NCBI GenBank assembly: GCA_016630955.3 | Contig: CM049987.1 | Location: 2,170,001 to 2,234,000, forward strand | Direction: 5' to 3' | Length of the DNA: 64,000 nucleotides | DNA from: Didymella arachidicola | Lineage: Eukaryota; Ascomycota; Dothideomycetes; Pleosporales; Didymellaceae | In this document: in pieces, positions 58,065 through 64,000 of the stretch | How the letters are laid out: each line of letters starts with the position of its first letter | How positions within the stretch are numbered: position 1 is the stretch's first letter | The notes under the pieces: model-generated | Seen by the model: the letters and a program-made list of their open reading frames with translations, nothing else | Told to the model about the DNA's origin: nothing | Database searches by the model: none | Position numbers and translations under genes: made by a program

Positions 58065-58213
58065 CAAGGGGGGTGCTTGAACGGGCTGGAAATACGAGCG
58101 TGCAGAACAACCAATGAGAGCAGTCAAATACAGGTATTTACTGGCCATTCAGAAACCTCAAGAAACGTCTGTGGGGCAGATCGCCTTTCCAGCCCGTTCA
58201 AACACCCCTCTTG
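58065..58213. mobile_element. MITE-alpha copy 3
   Basis: 149 bp, ends CAAGGGGGGTGCTTGAACGG and, in reverse, CAAGAGGGGTGTTTGAACGG; TA at 58063-58064 and 58214-58215. The inside is more diverged but keeps the block around GGCCATTCAGAAACCTC and AAACGTCTGTG. Confidence 0.82.
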
Positions 58214-58849
58214 TATTGTAGCGCAACAGCTGATCCTGTGGAACTCATGGATTCCACTCTTGGTGAAGGCAGCAACCATCCCTATGATGGTCGCTCGATT
58301 TCAGATCTAAACGCCTTCGTTCGTGGCTAGCATGCATCGCCAACGTGCCATCCATATCAGCATCTATTTGCTGACGTATTAACAGACCGGCAATCCGGAA
58401 TCAGCGGATCCAGACTGGAGGAATGATCAACGTTGATATCGGCATCCCAGCTTGTCCACCGGCCCCTTACCTTATGATGGGAAGGATTTGTATTGTGCTC
58501 CGGAGATACAATCATGGTCTTGAAGCTCATGGTCCGCATATCTATCATACCCATCTCGGAGGCCTTTTGTCCCCTCCAAGATGTACTTATCCACTCCGGT
58601 TTGGACAAGCTTACTGTGGTAGTCGGGGTATATTGTGAGTGGAGACGATGACAAGGGTTTTCGGTCGTAATTTTCAGCTGTCTTAGGCACTGATCTGATG
58701 CGTTTTTAATACTTTTCTTGTCTTAGAGGTTGTAAATTAAGCAGATTGCAGCGGTAAGCACTGTATTTCGTCCGAAAGTAGGCAGGATCTGATGTAATAT
58801 AATGAGTCAGGTTATCCGGTTATGCCGGACCCACTCACAATATATACCC
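58214..58849. other. Spacer before the GH3 remnant
   Basis: Short frames on both strands, none recognised. Confidence 0.45.
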
Positions 58850-60620
58850 CGATTACCTCAGTACTCTACACCTTGACGCAGGTACATGCATCGTCACAGG
58901 TCTCGAAAGATCTACCGTGGCTGAATCGAACACTAAGGAACGAAAAACAACTGCAGATGCTCCTGGAGCAGTTAAATAGCACCCAGAAGTATGCTGTGGC
59001 ACAAAGAGACACCGAGCTTGACGATAACGGAACAGGTGTCAACCCATGCATTGGGCACATATCCGGCAATGAGACACTTGGAATACCCCCGATCTGCATG
59101 GGACGGCCCAGCGAGTGTTGGGAACAGCTTCAAAAATGTCACCGCCTTCCTCGCCCCGGTCGTCGCCGCTGCATTGTGGAATGTCTGTCTTAAATATGCT
59201 TACGGCCAAGCGTTGGCCCTGGAACACATCGCCAAAGGTCGACGCTGAGACAGTAGTGGGGGTTTCAAAGTTTTGTCGTTGCTGATTGGTTCTTTTTTAC
59301 GCGTGGTACTGTAGACGCGGTTACGGCTGGTCTAAATGTTGGTATGCGTGGGGGATTGCTTGAGGATTCATACCGTTTCCCAGCGTACTACGGAGACCTT
59401 TACATTGAAGCCAGCGACAATGGCACGATCACAGCTTCACGCATTGACGATATGGTTGCGAGAGTGTGGCGATACATGTTCAAGCTTGGACTGGTCGACA
59501 ACCCGGTGACTGGAGATGCAGAATCTGTGGCAAGGACTCAAGCGTATCTTGCTCTGGCTTAAAGGATGACCGGGGAAGGATGCGTTTTTTCTCAAGAATG
59601 CTGACCAGACGCTGTCTCCATCACCACAACACATAATCATGTCGCGGTGTTTGGTGTAGACGCAACCAACCAACGTCAAGTCACAGCGAATCACGGAGGT
59701 TTCGTGATCGACACGATGATGATAGTGCAGTCGGCTCTGGATGCACTGAGACGACGAGCTAGCAAGGTTGGCAATTTGACAGTCACTTACGCAGAGGCTT
59801 ACCCTGGCACCAGGCAATTCCCAACTGCACCATCCAGTATGTTTATCAACAGTGGTCTCAATGTAACATAATGTACCACTACACACTACTCTGGGCAATC
59901 AACCAGACCGGCGTTGTACCCAACATTACGTCCGCCCCTCTTCCTGAGGATCCTTGATGTCAAGGCCTCAAGAGTTCTCTTCCATTTACGAATGTAATTT
60001 CTAAGGTAATATGAGGAACGTACTATCTCTTCCTTATCGGCTAAGGAGACGCTGTTGTGTCTGTCGATGGAAATATTATAGCGAACATGCCGAAGCGGAT
60101 TTCGGAAACACAATCCAGGGCGTCGCGGATTCGAAAACAGGGGACGAAGTTTCGTTCTCGCTCAACTGCTCTATGCGCTGCTCTCTCTCTACTGGCGCAT
60201 ATGGAGTCATAATGAGAGTCTCTGTAGGCGACAAATCAATGGACCTGAAGGCAATTGCACTAGCAGAGAAAGCGGATCTCAGCACCATCTTTGCGTCCGA
60301 CCGGCACTCCGAAGGCATTGACAGCAACGTTGGCTTTTTTCCCCCGGCGACCAAGACTCGATATTATCCCGACTCGTCTCATATTCGAAAAGAACTGTCA
60401 TCATCCTGAACGCCAACTCCGCCATTCTCATGCACCGGATCGATCAAGTGGACGCTGTAATGCTGTCCTGGTATAGAGGCCAGCAAATCGGCCTGTCACT
60501 GGAAAGACTGCTGTTCGGCAACATTAATCCAATCGGCAAGTTGCCCGTGACGTTCTTAAGGTATTGGACGACGCCATAAGAGTCAAGTCAGACCTCAATG
60601 TACGTTACGAAGAAGGGCTG
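58850..60620 (+). pseudogene. Decayed GH3 beta-glucosidase
   Basis: Pieces of a family 3 glycoside hydrolase follow in order on the plus strand, in several frames. A leader-like VLYTLTQVHASSQ and the block PWLNRTLRNEKQLQMLLEQL come first, then GVNPCIGHISGNETLGIP, a frame change at ICMG, and VGNSFKNVTAF to AYGQALALEHIAKGR. A gap follows that removes roughly 130 residues of the catalytic barrel. FVVADWF, holding the nucleophile Asp, comes next, then DSYRFPAYYGDL, RVWRYMFKLGLVDNP, a stop, HKIAVFGVD-like and AEAYPGTRQFPTAPSSMF pieces, a PA14-like stretch with TGAYGVIMRVSVGDKSMD, and VDAVMLSWYRGQQIG to INPIGKLPVTF, ending near YEEGLNFGYR. Several stops and frameshifts rule out function. The ancestor was probably a secreted cellobiose- or glucoside-degrading enzyme. 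Confidence 0.85.
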
Positions 60621-61475
60621 AATTTCGGGTATCGGTGAGGGCATTGAGCCACTATTCTGATTATGAATTGTTGAGCCGTACAATCTCTCCATCTTTACGT
60701 TCTGGTCCATCAGGGGAAAGACACAAACCTCCCTCCAGTAATAGGCCTGACACTGAGCTCGCTTGCCCGTTCTCAAGGCTGATATGTGCTGGGACATCAT
60801 CGTTCGCAGTTGTCTTCCCATATAGCTTCCCTCGCTTGAAGCGAACATCACCCTCAATATCAAGATCGAATATGCCTTCTCCCTTACAGGGCACAATCTT
60901 TTTACACGTTTGCAACCAATTCTGCAGAACCCAAAGATACACCGTCAACAAAAATTCACATATCAGTGAAGTAAAAGGACATTGTGTGTCGACACTGAGC
61001 GTTGATAGAAAGCGGCAATGGTAGAAACAAGAGGCTGCACGAAAGCCTGACGGTCCTTCCTATTTAGATATGTCAAGTCTGACTCGCATCAACCTATTCT
61101 CTCGCGCTGCGTTCGACACTATTGGATTGAGCCTTTCTGCCTAGCCGTTGCGGTGGGGACAATTTCCAAAATGAGTCGCAACGAAAGCCACGCAAACAAC
61201 ACGGGAAGAGACGTGAGCTGCGCACCGGTACTGCCGTGAAGTTGTCGTTTCCCTTATCCCGGATCGTAGCTGGGATTGGTGGGCCTTAGTGTACCGCTGA
61301 ATTGTGCGATACAGGCGTCCCGGAAATACACACCCGAAGGAGGGGTGTGGTGTCGTCATGCTTGATGTCGCAGGGTCTGCCAAATTCTGGACTTCGTGCC
61401 AAGATTGAACCTCGTACCTCATTCTTTGTTCCCGTCGTTTCATCGAAATAGAGTTTATCTATCCAAGGTCCAGCC
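60621..61475. other. Spacer between the GH3 remnant and the receptor gene
   Basis: No gene recognised. A 96-codon minus-strand frame (60661-60951) has reasonable composition but no family likeness. Confidence 0.45.
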
Positions 61476-63095
61476 TCAAGTCCAGGTCTGCCAGTCGGGT
61501 CTCTTTTGGCTAGCACTTCGTGGAAGGTGTAAGCTCTGGCGCGGTCCGTCATCATGTCTCTCTTCCGCTATAGTGGCAGGGAATGGCCAATCTGGGTGCG
61601 CCGGCATTCGTGGTGATTTAGATTGGCGCTGGAAAGACATGAACGATCTCATCGAGCATGGCGATTTGGGTGATTGCGGCAAAGAAGGCAACGCCTCCAC
61701 ATCTGCATCTTCTAGGCTTGATAGATGCGAGTTGCGGCCCGTGTTGAAACTTCCAAGTTCGATATCATCGTAGTAATGTGCGCAGATCATATCTGTTGTG
61801 TCTGTGGATTCCCGCAGATCGCGACGGGTCGACTGGACGATAACTGTAGGTGGCGGAGGCACGGTGATGAGCACCTCCTTTTGCACATGCACCCCACCGT
61901 GTGCGTCAACTGTGACGTCCGCATGTGGTTCGGACAGATAACCATCCCGGCTTTGTGTATTATTGCTCTTCGTAAAGAAGTCGGATACTTTCTCTTTGAG
62001 GATGCTCGCAGAGGACTTGCTGGACTGCGTACCAGAGAGCTGACCGTTCTGACCCGAGGGTTGAGATCGCTTAGTACTCAAGGTAAGCTTTTCGTGGAAG
62101 AAGTGCTTGAAGAACACCTTGAAGGTGGGTGCATTGGCGCAGAAGCAGCCAACATGGAGCTCCAGCATGGTGACGATGAAGAGATCCCAGGTGACCCAAG
62201 TGACATCGTAAGTTCTGAAGTAAATTTGCCAGCTGTAGTAGGCCCGCATAATGCCAAGTGCAGCCACTCCATACCCAATGGCGAAAATGCCAAAGAGCGC
62301 GACCTTCTGTCGTACCGGGATGCGCAAATTCCAGTAAAGGAAGGTAGGCAAGATTGCAGTGATGAAGTCTTGAACCGTAGATATAACACTGGCGGAAAAT
62401 ACATCGGCCCCTTCATTGAAGCACCGGTATTTGTATCCACTAAGCAAGAGCTGAGCATTGGACTGATCCCAGAATGCGGAGATGGGGTCACACCCAAATA
62501 TGGGGACAAGTGCGAGAACGATGGAGGTGGAAGCGATGAAAGCAATCGTGATCCATGTGGCCCAGCGAAATCGATTCGAGACAACGCGAGAAGACAGGCG
62601 TCGGTAGAAAAGTAAGATCGAGATCTTGATCAGGCCAGAGGCAAGGCAAAAAGTACACAGGATGGCAAGTACATATTTGCGTGCGGTGACCACGACCCGG
62701 GGCTCCATGAGCAGATTGAGGTCCCACATGTGGCGGTCGAAGCCGCTTTTGGTTGCTACTTACTGTCAATCACATTTCGAAAGCTTGAATTTGGACTGAC
62801 CTAAAGTTAAGAGACATGTAGCGGCCAGTGTAGTCATCTGGATTCTGTGAGCATAAAGGCTTGTTGATATGATCGGCATACTCACGGTACCCGCAACAGC
62901 CAGCCAGTCATCCCAACCAGGGTTGTGCTGATGAAAGACACGGACCCAAAGGCGAGCCATCAACATGGCGAACGTAATAGGACCACATATGCTGGCAATC
63001 AAGAGCATTGTGTTTGGACGTGTCGTTGGGTTGTCATAGTCCGGTTTAGGCCATTTGAGTATCACCTCAATAGGAGCGTGAATCCCTCCAGGCAT
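61476..63095 (-). CDS. PTH11-like integral membrane protein with fungal rhodopsin domain
   Basis: Three exons: 63095-62886, 62837-62801 (37 nt) and 62755-61476; 508 aa. The micro-exon encodes MTTLAATCLLTL, part of TM2. This splicing (introns 48 and 45 nt, GTGAGT and GTCAGT donors) is the one I found that keeps frame and gives WDDWLAVAGT-MTTLAATCLLTL-ATKSGFDRHMWDL, the order seen in the family. Seven helices can be traced: TMLLIASICGPITFAMLMARL, the TM2 just named, YVLAILCTFCLASGLIKISI with LLFYRRL, WITIAFIASTSIVLALVPIFG, VFSASVISTVQDFITAILP, KVALFGIFAIGYGVAALGIM and WDLFIVTMLELHVGCFCAN. The long cytosolic tail is Ser/Pro-rich. It lacks a CFEM domain. Such proteins are candidate plasma-membrane sensors; the ligand is unknown. 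Confidence 0.85.
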
Positions 63096-64000
63096 CTCGA
63101 TAAACAATGATGTTTTAATGATACGGCGTATGCTTGCACGGCGAGAAAGGGTAGAAAAGCCAGGCGTTGTGGGCAACAATGTAGGGGATGCCTGCCATAA
63201 GTGCATCGTGGCTGGTGGAGATAGCCGTGGTGTGAACGTGGGCCTGTGGGGGCGAACGATCTCGAGGCAGCGACGGCCCTTTCTTCTGCCAAAAGAAAAC
63301 GGTCGTTTCAGCTAATGTACTCCGAGAATTCTCCGTCATCATCACTCATGGCTCGTTGCATCAGTACGAAAAACGACACGTCCGATACAGACTCGGTGCA
63401 ATGGTAAGACAGATTCGATCGTGACAGCTGAAGTCTGCATCTTCGCTGCAAGATATTGTTCGAAGGCGTGCGGTTGCATCCTCACAGGATTCCATGCATG
63501 GGCCGTCACCCGAGCATGCAGGGCGCCCGCTTGGCAGGCAGAGTTCGCGCCGTTGTAGCGTCCCGATCGGGATCATCTCGATTGGTGGAAGGTAAATGTA
63601 CGAACCTGAGAACGGCAAGCGACTCAGAAACCTTGTTTGGAGTTGCTATTTGAGTGAGCCTTCTTCTTGCCAGTCCTTTAGCTTTGCTGGGCTTGTCCGT
63701 GTTATCTGGGTAGCACTCGCAGCGATGTTAGAAGTTCGATGTGCGCGGGATGGTTTGCAGGACGGGGCCGGGGGTTGCACATTTGCCGGTCATGCATTGG
63801 CGAGCAGTGAGTACCCTGTGGGCCACCATCACCAGGAAATATTTGCTTCTGATTCAACGTCTTGACTTGAGCGGTTGTCGATGCAAGATTTCACTTTCCG
63901 GGAACTGCAGGAGATTCCACGAGGATACAGCGGACGCTATGCCGCATTAGATTCGCTTGAAACGGCTCCGGAACCTTGAACTCGTGCACTGAAGGAACGA
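63096..64000. other. Right-hand end, no gene recognised
   Basis: 905 bp upstream of the receptor gene, with short frames on both strands only. It may contain the promoter of the receptor or part of a gene outside the window. Confidence 0.45.

Noticed and set aside
61725..62615. 296-codon plus-strand open frame
   Set aside because: It is antisense to the well supported third exon of the PTH11-like gene and has no domain character.

Overview
The window looks like genomic DNA from a filamentous ascomycete (Pezizomycotina, most likely a Dothideomycete of the Pleosporales type; the order is an inference). The genes are short, carry 41 to 92 nt introns with GT..AG ends and CTRAY-type branch sites, and belong to typical mould families: PTH11-like and cAMP-receptor-like membrane receptors, a Zn2Cys6/DUF3468 regulator, Con-6, DOMON-cytochrome b561, a BAR-SH3 protein, a DUF2439 protein and a POT transporter. 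Normal gene-rich DNA alternates with an AT-rich transposon island whose copies carry C-to-T and G-to-A type lesions, as expected from repeat-induced point mutation (RIP).

Bases 1-3.9 kb hold a decayed short-chain dehydrogenase, an ankyrin remnant and a three-exon 7-TM receptor gene. Bases 3.98-15.46 kb are a transposon island: four pogo/Fot-like DDE elements (one pseudogenised) and five non-autonomous TA-flanked elements. Several are nested inside one another, and the innermost insertion is a rearranged solo LTR. The four autonomous elements and three of the small ones carry a direct repeat of 16-17 bp period inside each terminal inverted repeat.

Bases 16.2-45.4 kb are mostly single-copy genes: a secreted-protein pseudogene, a secreted DUF1254/DUF1214 protein, an SDR with one premature stop, a zinc-cluster regulator, a histidine acid phosphatase, an alcohol acetyltransferase-like protein, a POT transporter, membrane and secreted proteins of unknown role, a BAR-SH3 protein, a DUF2439 genome-maintenance protein and two related small Cys-rich proteins. 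I see no biosynthetic backbone gene, so this is not an obvious metabolite cluster.

Bases 45.6-51.3 kb hold an apparently intact Tad/I-type LINE with overlapping ORF1 and ORF2. Beyond its 5' end lies the orphan last exon of a con-6 copy, and then an intact con-6 gene. Bases 54-64 kb hold a DOMON-b561 gene, a PY-motif protein, a cluster of four small TA-flanked foldback-type elements, a heavily decayed GH3 beta-glucosidase and a PTH11-like rhodopsin-domain receptor. No rRNA, tRNA or CRISPR was recognised.
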